The translations under genes were made by a program, and so were the position numbers. From Camellia lanceoleosa (taxonomy: Eukaryota > Streptophyta > Magnoliopsida > Ericales > Theaceae): DNA of 64,000 nucleotides. The notes under the pieces are model-generated. The model worked only from the letters and a program-made list of their open reading frames with translations, did not search any database and was not told the origin of the DNA. Of the stretch, positions 11,744 to 20,961 are shown in pieces. Within the stretch, counting starts at the first letter, position 1. Every line of letters begins with the position of its first letter. The stretch covers positions 47,387,932-47,451,931 of the forward strand of contig CM045760.1 in NCBI GenBank assembly GCA_025200525.1, read 5' to 3'.

Positions 11744-13242
11744 TTATTCCCCCAAGTTCACTAATCCAGTGCCGATAGACTTTGCGGAGCCTGGTGCAAC
11801 AATGACCTTGTTATCAATCAGATCTTGTATTTCATGGCGAAGATGAAAACACATGTTAGTGTCATGGCTAGCTTGTTGATGGAAGTCACAGTAGTTAGCT
11901 GGGTTATGGGAGAGAGGAAGGTGTTTTGGTAATGGTCGTGGCTCCAGGGGTTTTAGATGCCCCTTTTCTATAAGGATTTAGAGAGCTTTGGACAAAGTCA
12001 TGTGGAGGGGATTGAAGAACCTCTGGCCTCGAGGTTGATGGCTTGAGGTTTGTGCAATCGTGTTGGATGTACCAGCAAAGGGATTGGCAGGTGCTGACTG
12101 GGTTTGATGATCCCTTCTGAGTGTAGGATTGGAGCTGAAAGGAACATTTCTGGCACGACATCCCTTTTCCCGGCTTGCCCCTTGATTCAAACTGCCCCCA
12201 ACTTGAGTGACAAAAGTGTCATCCACAGTCTTTGCAACAACTGCGAGAACTTACTGTTTGTTCAGTCCTTCGGCTTTCAAAGCCTCAACAGCCCACTGAA
12301 GATGTTCATGGGGACCAATGCCTACCCCGGCCTTTCTTTTGCCACTTGCCTCCACTTTGTCAAAGGATCGGGTCCCTATATCAGAGCGGAGCCCAGTTGT
12401 TGTCGACATGCCACCACCTAGACCTGGGATGACTTCAGGTTGGCCCTTTTCAATTACAGCTTGCCCCAAGATAGAGGAGCCTTTTGGATTGAAACTTCTA
12501 GCCTACGATGTGGTCGATGATGGAGCCAAAATTCCAAAGGCTAGATCTGCCACAGTTCTCTGAAGATCTTCAATCATTCTCATTAGCTCAGAAGTAGTGG
12601 GCTCAGGGGTTTGAGATGATTGAGGTTCAGGTGCACCCATCATGCATAAGTCCATACTGACTGGAATGAACACCTCAGGCTTGGGTAAATGGGTTGGAGT
12701 GATATATATACCGGGATCAAACGGGTTGGCTGTTGTTTGGATGAAGTTTACCTGCCTCGGTGGAGGGTTTTGATTGACATTTGGTTTTTTTGGAGGTGCT
12801 ATTACCTTGTTATCAATGAGATCTTGAATTTCATGATTTAGTCTGAAGTAAAAGTCGGTATCATGCCCGTGCTGCTGATGGAAAGCATAATATTTAGCCA
12901 GGTCATGCTTTAAAGGGAGAGAATCGGGTAGAGGCCGCTGTTCTAACGGTTTCAGATGTCCTTTCCTAAGTAGGACCCCTAGAGCTTTGGACAAAGACAT
13001 ATAAAGTGGGATGAAAACCGTCTTGCCTCGGGGTAGATAGTTCAAAGTTTGGGGGATTGGATTGGACGTACCAACAAAGGGGGTGGCAGCTTTCGGAATG
13101 GTGGTAGCCATTCCAACTTCAGAGGATCTTGCAGCTGCATCACCACTGGTGGTCGCATTCGAACTGCGTGCAAAAACCCTTCTTGGGTGACTCCTTCTCG
13201 TGGTCAATCAAACCTTGTTTCATAGCATCTTCTATTTGTACT
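11744..13242 (-). pseudogene. gag: Gag pseudogene of L2, C-terminal part with two zinc-knuckle modules
   Basis: Continues the Gag interrupted at 32881: the frame reads EIGV to 32881 and resumes with QIEDAMKQGLIDH at 13242. Module 1 (about 13030-12790) has PLYMSLSKALGVLLRKGHLK, a decayed knuckle (first and last Cys replaced by Tyr) and LIDNKVIAPP. A Pro-rich linker and an EPTTSELMRMIEDLQRTVAD segment follow. Module 2 (about 12030-11744) repeats the same layout: PRGQRFFNPLHMTLSKAL, YCDFHQQASH, IDNKVIVAP. Stops and frameshifts lie between about 12503 and 12226. The duplicated module appears to be the ancestor of the single-module proteins of L1, A, B and C. The reading ends at 11744 without a protease. 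Confidence 0.8.
13238..13242. repeat. Left target-site duplication of element A
   Basis: GTACT here and GTACC at 32881-32885 flank A. Joining the flanks restores the L2 Gag sequence (GGGGTACAAATAGAAGATGC on the minus strand), which confirms the insertion point. Confidence 0.8.
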
Positions 13243-14515
13243 TGTAGCACGTCCGCGGGGGGACCTCGGCTACAGTTCGGACTCCTTTTTGTGTCGCGGT
13301 TCTAAATCTGAACCAAAGAGTCCAAATCCGGCAAATCGTTTGAGAAAACAGATTTTTGAAAAAGTAGTGCCAAACATGGACTGCTTTGCCAGATTACAGA
13401 GTCGCCACCTAAATATTTTTAATTGGGAAATTTAGGAAACCCTGACTCAGTGCCGAAGGCCACACGTCCGTCATCACCAAAGTGGTCTTGGCTCGGGAGC
13501 TTGGGTACGATAGGGGAAGGTCAGCTATGAGCACCCCCTTTCGCCCGGTTCGAAAACCGGCCTCTACTAACCATGATATCCGTTTTTAAAAACTTTATGC
13601 GTTCTTATTCCGGTTATTAACCTAGAATTACTATGTGATGCGCACAACACAAAAGTATAGACCAGATCGCCTAACTTGGAAGCAAACATTGCATATCTGT
13701 TTTGTCTCGAAAAACGTGTTAGATTTTGCTACTCGCAAGTAGGCTAAAATACGGATTTCAACGAGTTGTTCCAACTCAGGCAATCCAACCTCTACCCACA
13801 GGCATTCAAACAGTTTATCACATAAGCAACTAGCCGCACGGTAAACCTACTGTCATGCTAACATTCACACGCATGCGATATGCTAAAGCGTAAATACTTA
13901 CATCGTACTCCGTGCCAAAACAAAAAGCTAGTTAGCAAACATGCATGACCTAGTTCATGTTAAGATGACTAATGCGACGCATACAGAGTGCAATTAGACA
14001 GGCTCGGCTATCCAAAACATGGCATGTGAAATGCACGAGTAACACATATTCAATTTTGGAATTGAAAATACAATGCAGTTTGTATGATGTACCGAGCCCG
14101 GTGTATGTAAACAAATGCATGAATGCACGCATGCATTGCATAAGGTATGCTAAAATAGACGTGCCCTAATCTACCACCGAAAGCGGGTAAATAAAAGGGT
14201 TAGAAAGAAATGGGGGTTGGAAGACATACACCCACTCACGCACACTTATTACATTTTTGCCCTCGCTCGGAGGGGCCGGAAGAATATACAAATTAACTAC
14301 ACAAGCTAATTAAATATTACAAATTGACTAAATTAATTAAACAGATTAATTAATCTAATTAAAGCAATAAAACGCCTCGGGATGAGGGCCGGATGCAGTG
14401 CATGCTCGGGACTGGCTCGGAATCGCACTGCCATGCATGGATTGCCTCTGTTTTCCCTGCTCTCCTCCTCTGAAGACTGCCAAAGTCTCAGGGATGCCTC
14501 TCTGGACATTGGGGG

Positions 14516-14628
14516 TCACCACCGGCTGGGGTAGAACACCACCGGATGAAGGAGGTGAGCACCGGCACAAAATGAAGCTATCGGCTATCAATTGACTGCC
14601 GGTCGGCACTAAATACTACCGGCCGGCA
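14516..14628 (+). promoter_or_regulatory. CCGGC/GCCGAC module, inner LTR copy (antisense orientation), element A 3' LTR
   Basis: Order on the plus strand is CACCACCGGCTGG, CACCACCGG, GCACCGGCAC, then TGCCGGTCGGCA and CCGGCCGGCA. This orientation is the same as the PMD promoter of A and opposite to the U3 module of this LTR. Confidence 0.55.
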
Positions 14629-15950
14629 ATATGTTCCTGCAGAACCTGCAACTCACAGCAGCAGAGGGCAAAACTTGCATGGCAATGTAATTCAAGGTAT
14701 TTATGCACCAAACACACTCCCTATCATGTCATTGACTCAAGGGGGCATGTGCCTCGGTTCCCGGACCACCAATCGCGCATTTCCATGCGTGATGGCTCGG
14801 AGAACCAAGCATGCAACTTTGATTTCAAATGCAATACGATGCAAACAAGCAAACAAGGGTGTTAAACCTCTATCGTGACTTGATCAAGAGGCCTAACATG
14901 CATGCCAATGTGGTGCATTCCTAGACATGGCAACTAGCATGTAATAGGGCAATACAATGCAAACCTAAGTAAGCACACAAGGCAAGCATGCAAACCACAT
15001 GGAGGATGGGCTTAGACATGAATTAGGCAACTCAAAAGGGCCCAAAATCAGTGGCCAAAGTGCCTAGAAATAGAGACTAAACACGCACACACATGCACAT
15101 GTTAAGGTCCAAACCCAAGGCATACAAAGTCAACTCTCATGCACACTTAAGAGACACAAACATGGGCTAATAGCATGCATGAAAAGCTCTGAAATCCATG
15201 TTAAGCATGATGCCAAAACATGCAATGAAGCAAGCCAAATATACAACAAATGGCCCAAGTCTTGAAACAAGCCATGAAGGCTTAAACCAAGGGCAAGTCC
15301 ACCAAGCCTCACAAGGCTAAGGGGACTCAAAACAGGTCACAAGCAGACCTAAACAAAGCCTAAGGAGCACCTAGATGGCATCTAAGAGGCTCAAGTACAA
15401 AGGCATGCAACATGACCAAAACATGGAGCATTCAACACATGCTTTTAAAGCATTAAAGAAGCAACTAAAGCATGCATACAAGCACACCAAAAAGTCTGAA
15501 ATAACATGCTAGATGGTTCCAAACTATCAAAAATGAAGTAAGCATGGCATGCTATACACTCATACTCTCAAGGCCAACAAGCCAAATGCAAAGGAGCCAC
15601 ATAATGCATGATGGGATAGACCCAAATGGCTATGGACAGAGTTAAATCATGGAAAAATAAGTACACAAGCTTCACAAACACAAGTCTAAAACATGTTAGA
15701 AGCTAAGGCTAACAAGCTAGTCATGTTAAGGCAATGTTAAGGCATTACAAAGTAACTATGCAAATCATGCAAAGAGTACTAAAACCAACTTGAAATCATG
15801 TTATAACATGGCAATATAAGCATGGAAAACAAGTCAAACATGCTCAACACACACTCAAGCATGGTGCTCCATAAGAGGCAAAACTTGCCCTTTTCAAGGA
15901 CATCAAGGAGAGGGGGTGGCCCTCCCCTTTTGGAGACTTCAAGGCATGCT

Positions 15951-15988
15951 CTTCACCACTGAAATCCCTCAAGATTTCAGTGGTGAAG
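15951..15988. repeat. LTR hairpin (A 3' LTR)
   Basis: Perfect 16-bp arms CTTCACCACTGAAATC and complement with a 6-nt loop CCTCAA. The loop differs from the L1 loop (CTTT). Confidence 0.9.
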
Positions 15989-16496
15989 AGATCCTATCAC
16001 CAAAATCTCGGATCTCAACCAAAATGGCACAAAAGGGGCCCTTTTCAAGGCCTAAAGGGGGTCAAACTTCCCCAAACCACAAAACACTCTTAATATACAA
16101 TAAAGAGGGTCAAAAATCAGAACTTTTATGTGCCAAACACTAAGCCCAAAAACTGTTTTAAAGCAAGCAAAAAGAAGGTGCAAGAATGGGGTAAAAAGAG
16201 GGTTAGTGTCTTACCCTTGAAGCCTCTTCAACAAAGATGATGTATTGACTTCCTTAAGCACCAAACCAGCTCCAAAGCTTCCAAAATAAACCTCTGGACC
16301 CTTAAGAACCAAAGGAAGGTGAAACACTAGGTGTTGATGGGCAATAGTATGACCAAAACACCTAGTGTACTAAATAAGCAAGAAAAGAGAGAGATAAGAT
16401 AGATATATTATCTAACCTAAAACCAGAGCTTGGTTTCTCTCTAGAATGGCTGAAACCTCTCAAGAATCCAACCCTTGAGTCAAGAGAAGAGAGTTC

Positions 16497-16506
16497 TCTT
16501 GTATAG
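16497..16506 (-). promoter_or_regulatory. Putative LTR TATA box (A 3' LTR)
   Basis: The minus strand reads TTGCCTATACAAGAG, aligned with TTGCCTATAAGAGG in the B/C LTRs. It lies downstream of the CCGGC module, as expected for the U3 promoter. Confidence 0.45.
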
Positions 16507-16660
16507 GCAACCAAACTTACAAGTTAAGTTACCAAACAAGCTCATCCCTCCATACACGTGTATCGAGGGGAGAAAAAGGCTGAACAGCTGTGAGAAAATA
16601 TCTCAAAAAGCAACTGAACAGTGCCCAGCTGGCAAAGAGTGTCACTTGACAAAATTTAGT

Positions 16661-16750
16661 GCTGACCGGCACAAAATAATGCCGACCGGCACAATATAGT
16701 GCCGGTGGCAACCACAGCCAGCCGGTGGCCTCTAGCCACAGCCGGTGGTG
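16661..16750 (-). promoter_or_regulatory. CCGGC/GCCGAC module, U3 copy (A 3' LTR)
   Basis: Carries GCTGACCGGCAC, GCCGACCGGCAC, GCCGGTGGCAACC and GCCGGTGGCC, repeated with about 20-bp spacing upstream of the TATA-like site. GCCGAC is the core of the plant DRE/CRT element; that link is inference. Confidence 0.5.
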
Positions 16751-16949
16751 TGTGGGAATGCCTCACAAAGCATTCCCTGCCCCTCTAAGGCAAAACACAG
16801 GTGTCTGGTGCAAAACCGGACACAACACGGTCAAGTTCGGGGGTCCTGAGGCAAGGCGTGCGAGCCGAGAACTCCGGGAACTCCGAACGAACACACACAC
16901 ATGGATGATCACCGAGTGTTCAAACGGTGACGTCCAAGTCTTGAGGACG

Positions 16950-17051
16950 GTCAAAAATGGGGTGTCTACAGTTGCCCCTCTTTGACAGAACTTGGAAGTC
17001 GTAATAATGACGGGAGTGAATGTCAAAGCCCAGAGACGACCCATTTTTGAC
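16950..17051 (-). promoter_or_regulatory. PPT/LTR junction of A within nested inverted repeats
   Basis: PPT on the minus strand at 16986-16971 (ends AGAGGGGCAAC). Outer arms 16950-16967 (in the LTR) and 17034-17051 (in the 3' UTR) match at 16 of 18 positions. Inner arms CTTTGACA and TGTCAAAG flank the PPT. L1 and B show the same layout. Confidence 0.75.
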
Positions 17052-17835
17052 AAGGCCGAAGACTTGGACAAACATACAAAGCACAAATGGTTGAACTCGC
17101 AAGCTGCCTACGTATCCCTTTAGGAATCAAACCAGCGTAGTTCAAGCACAGGCACACATGCCAAGGATAAGATATGCCCGTGAGGGGCAAAATGCAACTG
17201 AAAATGCAAGAAGCCGAGCATAACTTATGATCATGCAAAGAAAGCTGTAATGAAGCATATATGCGACAGTTATAAGCTAACATGCGCCAATCTACACTAC
17301 AATGCAGAAAGGATGTAAGAGAATTATGCAATTCTCAAAACGTCTCACGCGGAGGATACAATACCTGTGCGGCTCGTCCGGTTGCACCGGCCTCAAATGA
17401 GCCGTACATACAATATCGTGCCTGCAAAGAAAGTAAACTTAACAGGTGCAATATTGTTAGCAAAATGCATGACATATGCAAATGCGAATGATGAATGATA
17501 TGCACTATATACAAAACTATGTATGAATAATGCAAATGAAAATGTAGTGCAATTAAAACTAATGCGAACTATATGCAAAGCAATTGAATCATGATTCAAA
17601 CCGGAACGGTTCGAAACCACACAAATGTCAAATAGGTTGATGGAAGTAACAAGTCCGTCTACCATGGAAAAGGTGTCGAAGCCCTCAAGGCGCGAGCGCA
17701 CACAGAACTATGAGTAGTGTAGACAGACACAAGAACAAGTATTGGGTGGATTGACATAAGTGGGGAAACGACCCGCTGGGGAGAGAATAATGATCCTAAT
17801 GCCGGATGCAACAATTACACTACAATGTAATATGT

Positions 17836-18290
17836 ACAATGGACATGGCGCCCGGGCCAAACCGTATCTCGCCTAGGAAAGGCATGCACACGTACAAGTC
17901 ATGTCTAACACAGAAAAGGGTGCCGCAACCTCAAACCAACATACCAACGTGGAGTAGGCGCGATACATGAGCAGAACTATGCTTTAACATGAGAAGTATA
18001 GGCACATACCAGACCAAGCTCAACAAGGAAATGCGCAAGCCATGGATGGAAGATGATGCAGTGGAATGCATGCGATGGAATAGATACAATGGATATGGCA
18101 CGCGGGCCAAACCCAGTCTTGCCTAGGAAGGGAATGTACGCATACAAGCCATGTCTAGCACAGAACTTCTGCATACAGAACTGTGCTTCGACGTGAAAAG
18201 TATAGGCACATACCAGACCAAGCTCAACAAGGAAAGGCGCAAGCCATAGATGGAAGACGATGCAGTGAAATGCATGCAACTATAATGCAA
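17836..18290. repeat. Two-copy tandem duplication in A 3' UTR
   Basis: Copy 1 is at 17836-18086 and copy 2 at 18087-18290. They share ACAATGGAYATGGC, CAAACC, GCCTAGGAA, and the block GTATAGGCACATACCAGACC. Copy 2 is internally shorter. Confidence 0.75.
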
Positions 18291-18819
18291 TGGAAATGGA
18301 TATCTACAGAAAATGCATGACATATGCACTATACTACAATGATATGCATGACAAATGCATGTTTTTTTTTTGTTTTTGTTTGTTTTTAAATTTTGTAATG
18401 CATGACATATGCAATATTATTGATGCATGAAATGCATGTGTTTTTTTTGTTTTTGTGTTTTTTTTTGAAAATGCATGACATATGCAATAGTATTAATGAT
18501 GCATGAGATGCATGTTGCAATGGCTGCGATTGCAGTTTTCCCTATTCTACCAACGGGGTGATATACTAGGTTGGTTCAGTATCCAGAATTGAGGCGTAAA
18601 CACGCCGCCTCAACCTATGGGGCTTCCATACAGATTTCAAGCCGAGGGTACACCCCCTGGGTATTTAAACCAGACTTTAGTCTCGGAAATTCCGAACCTT
18701 TGCGTTCTAGGCATAAGCCGTTTAAACTCTAGTTTTCACCGTCCCCCTTGGTCTCCTAGGAACTCACCACAAACACAAACGGGTGGCTTTACCAGACCAC
18801 CGAAAGTCGTTCGAGCACG

Positions 18820-19690
18820 ACAAACACCGAAGGAATTGCACCTTCAGAGGATTTAAGGTCTCCTAGACCGTGCGTGTTTAAGGTCTCGCCCGGACCAGTG
18901 GGCAATCGAGATCTTGCGCGGATGCAAGCAGGCGGATGAGGCAGCGTGTCTCAAAAGATGGAAAATGGAGTGCAATGGGGGTGTCGTAAGCAGTAGCGAT
19001 GAAATGCATGCCGAATGCAATGAGGGGTAACTTTAATGCACCGAAGGTCTTGCTCCTCCCGAGGATTTAAGGTCTCCTAGACCGTGCGTGTTTAAGGTCT
19101 CGCCAGACCCGTACGGGTGCATGGTTTCAAAATGCGCGGCAATGCGCGGCTGCCGAGATGATGATACATGATAATGCATGCGCAAAAGGTTTTGCACCTT
19201 CGAAGGATTTAAGGTCTCCTAGACCGCGCGTGTTTAAGGTCTCGCCAGACCGGTATGGGGCAACCATGCGAATGTGACACGCGTGCCACAAGGGGTGCAG
19301 AACAATGCAAATGAGAATGAAATGAACCATGATGAGGCGCGCATACCTCATTGGTGGAAAATGGAATGCAAAACGAGGCACGCGTACCTCGAAATGCGAT
19401 GAAATGCGAAATGAGGCACACGTACCTCGTTTGATGGAAAATGAAATGCAAAACGAGGCACGCGTACCTCGAAATGCGACGAACTGCGAAATGAGGCACA
19501 CGTACCTCATTTGATGGAAAATGAAGTGCAAAACGAGGCGTACGTGCCTCGAGATGCAATGAAATGCGAAATGAATGTAACGAGGTGCACCTTAATGCAC
19601 CGAAGGTCTTGCACCTCCCGAGGATTTAAGGTCTCCTGGACCGCGCGTGTTTTTGGTCCCGCCGGACCGTGCGTGTTTTCGGTCCCGCCG
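18820..19690. repeat. Dispersed AGGATTTAAGGTCTCC repeats
   Basis: Four copies (about 18845, 19070, 19200 and 19618) of a 60-70-bp block: CCGAGGATTTAAGGTCTCCT, AGACCG, GCGTGTTTAAGGTCTCGCC. Each contains the inverted pair GGTCTCCTAGACC. Spacing is about 130-400 bp, the gap at 19320-19560 being filled by another minisatellite. Confidence 0.8.
19320..19560. repeat. GAGGCACGCGTACCTC minisatellite (A)
   Basis: Five to six units of roughly 40 bp with a quasi-palindrome GAGGCACRCGTACCTC followed by AAATGCGATGAAATGC or TGGAAAATGAAATGC. The same palindrome is the core of the large arrays in B and C. Confidence 0.85.
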
Positions 19691-19714
19691 GACCCGCTGG
19701 CAAAATGAAATGCA

Positions 19715-20165
19715 CATGAGGCACGCGTACCTCATTGGATGGAGAATGAAATGAAAAACGAAGTACGTGAGGTAGTACACCTCACGTGACTCAAGGTGAA
19801 ATGCAAAATGAAGCACGTGAGGTAGTACACCCCACGTGAATCAAGGTGAAATGCGAAATGAAGTACGTGAGGTAGTACACCTCACGTGGCTCAAAATGGA
19901 ATGCAAAATGAAGCACGTGAGGTAGTACACCCCACGTGACTCAAAATGAAATGCAAAATGAAGCACGTGAGGTAGTACACCCCACGTGAATCAAGGTGAA
20001 ATGCAAAATGAAGCACGTGGGGTAGTACACCCCACGTGAATCAAAATGAAATGCGAAATGAAGCACGTGAGGTAGCACACCGCACGTGAATCAAAATGAG
20101 ATGCAAAATGAAGCACGTGAGGTAGCACACCGCACGTGAATCAAAATGAGATGCAAGATGAGAGA
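19715..20165. repeat. 50-bp CACGTG minisatellite (A)
   Basis: About eight units of 50 bp, each with CACGTGAGGT - AGTACACC - CCACGTG arms, that is a 9-10-bp inverted repeat with a CACGTG (G-box) at each end, followed by AATCAAAATGAAATGC-type spacer. Confidence 0.9.
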
Positions 20166-20474
20166 GTATGACACGCATGCCACACCACAATGCAAAATGG
20201 TGCAAGTCGCAAGGGACGTGCAAGATGGCGCGATACGATGCGCGCGGACAATGTGATGGATGCACGTGACGCACACGGGGCAACTTTTGAATCTTGTAAA
20301 AGATAAAAGGGTACAAAAGGATACAGTCCTTGCTTGAATTTGAGTGCCACACAGAGAAGACATCATCTGAGGTCGAAACAGAGGCCGGTTAAGCATCGGG
20401 GATGCATTTTCTTGCACTTTCTTGAGCTATGAAGACCAAAGACCCATCATATTGCCTAAAAACACCCTTGGGAA

Positions 20475-20619
20475 CACCACCGGCTGGGTGGGGTGGCCAC
20501 CGGCTGCATAAACTCATTCATCGGCACAAAAAAGTGCCGACCGGCAGAAAATGCCTGATCGGGGGCAGAACTGCCATTTCACTCCGGGCTTTATAAAATA
20601 GGGTTTTAAACCCTATTTT
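20475..20619 (+). promoter_or_regulatory. Putative promoter of PMD gene copy A
   Basis: CACCACCGGCTGG, GGCCACCGGCTG, TCGGCAC and GTGCCGACCGGCA (20475-20571), then a TATA-like TTTATAAAATA (20590-20600) overlapping a palindrome AAAATAGGGTTTT / AAACCCTATTTT (20595-20619), then a CT-rich leader up to the ATG at 20962. The same grammar is found upstream of PMD copies B and C and in the LTRs. The palindrome holds AAACCCTA in both orientations, the plant telo-box. Confidence 0.6.
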
Positions 20620-20961
20620 CCTTACTTTTCTTCCGCCGAAATCTCCTCCTCTCTCTCTCTAAAGTGTTTTCCCTTCAATTTTTCGCCGATTTCTTGGCGT
20701 TTCACGCCCATTTTCTCGTCGGATTCGCGATATTCTTCGCGTTTCGGACATTTTCAACCGAACAAATCTTCGTTTCGGTGCATTTTTCGCCATTTCCGCC
20801 TTTTCGGGACTTGTTCCCCTTGATATTCTCTACACTTCCGTGCATTTTCCTCTTCCGGCCTTCCCGGCCATTTCCGACCCTCGCGGGGTTGACTTCCCAG
20901 TTGACTTTTCGTATTCAGGCCTATTTTTCTTCTTCCGGCTATTTTTCTCATCTCCATTGCT

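Larger units (their letters stand above)
9098..13242 (-). mobile_element. Element L2, 3' part (spacer and C-terminal Gag)
   Basis: Minus-strand internal sequence colinear with L1 and A: spacer 9098-11743 and Gag 11744-13242. It is cut at 13242 by insertion of element A and resumes at 32881. At about 9098 it runs directly into the L1 leader, so the L2 3' UTR and 3' LTR and the L1 5' LTR are absent. The spacer holds a CTACGTA-type hairpin (10146-10182), the bracketed pyrimidine tract (10226-10448) and TGACTCA repeats (11530-11610). No pol. Confidence 0.7.
13243..16970 (-). mobile_element. 3' LTR of element A
   Basis: 3728 bp; plus-strand ends are TGTAGCACG and GTGTCTACA. It contains a CCGGC-rich module near the U3 start (16661-16750), a TATA-like site (about 16497-16506), a hairpin (15951-15988), a mid-region dense in CATGCA/GCATGC, a second CCGGC module in the opposite orientation (14516-14628), and an AT-rich stretch (14282-14372) with repeated TTAATTAA. 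Short ORFs in the LTR recur in the sister LTR only because the LTRs are copies; none looks like a gene. Confidence 0.9.
17052..20467 (-). other. 3' UTR of element A (noncoding, repeat-rich)
   Basis: Contains a CTACG/CGTAG hairpin (17108-17140), the conserved CGATATTG/CCGGTGCAACCGG block (17335-17430), a two-copy approximately 200-250-bp duplication (17836-18290), T-rich runs (18360-18470), the conserved block shared with L1 (18536-18790), and several minisatellites up to 20165. No coding region is credible. Confidence 0.75.
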
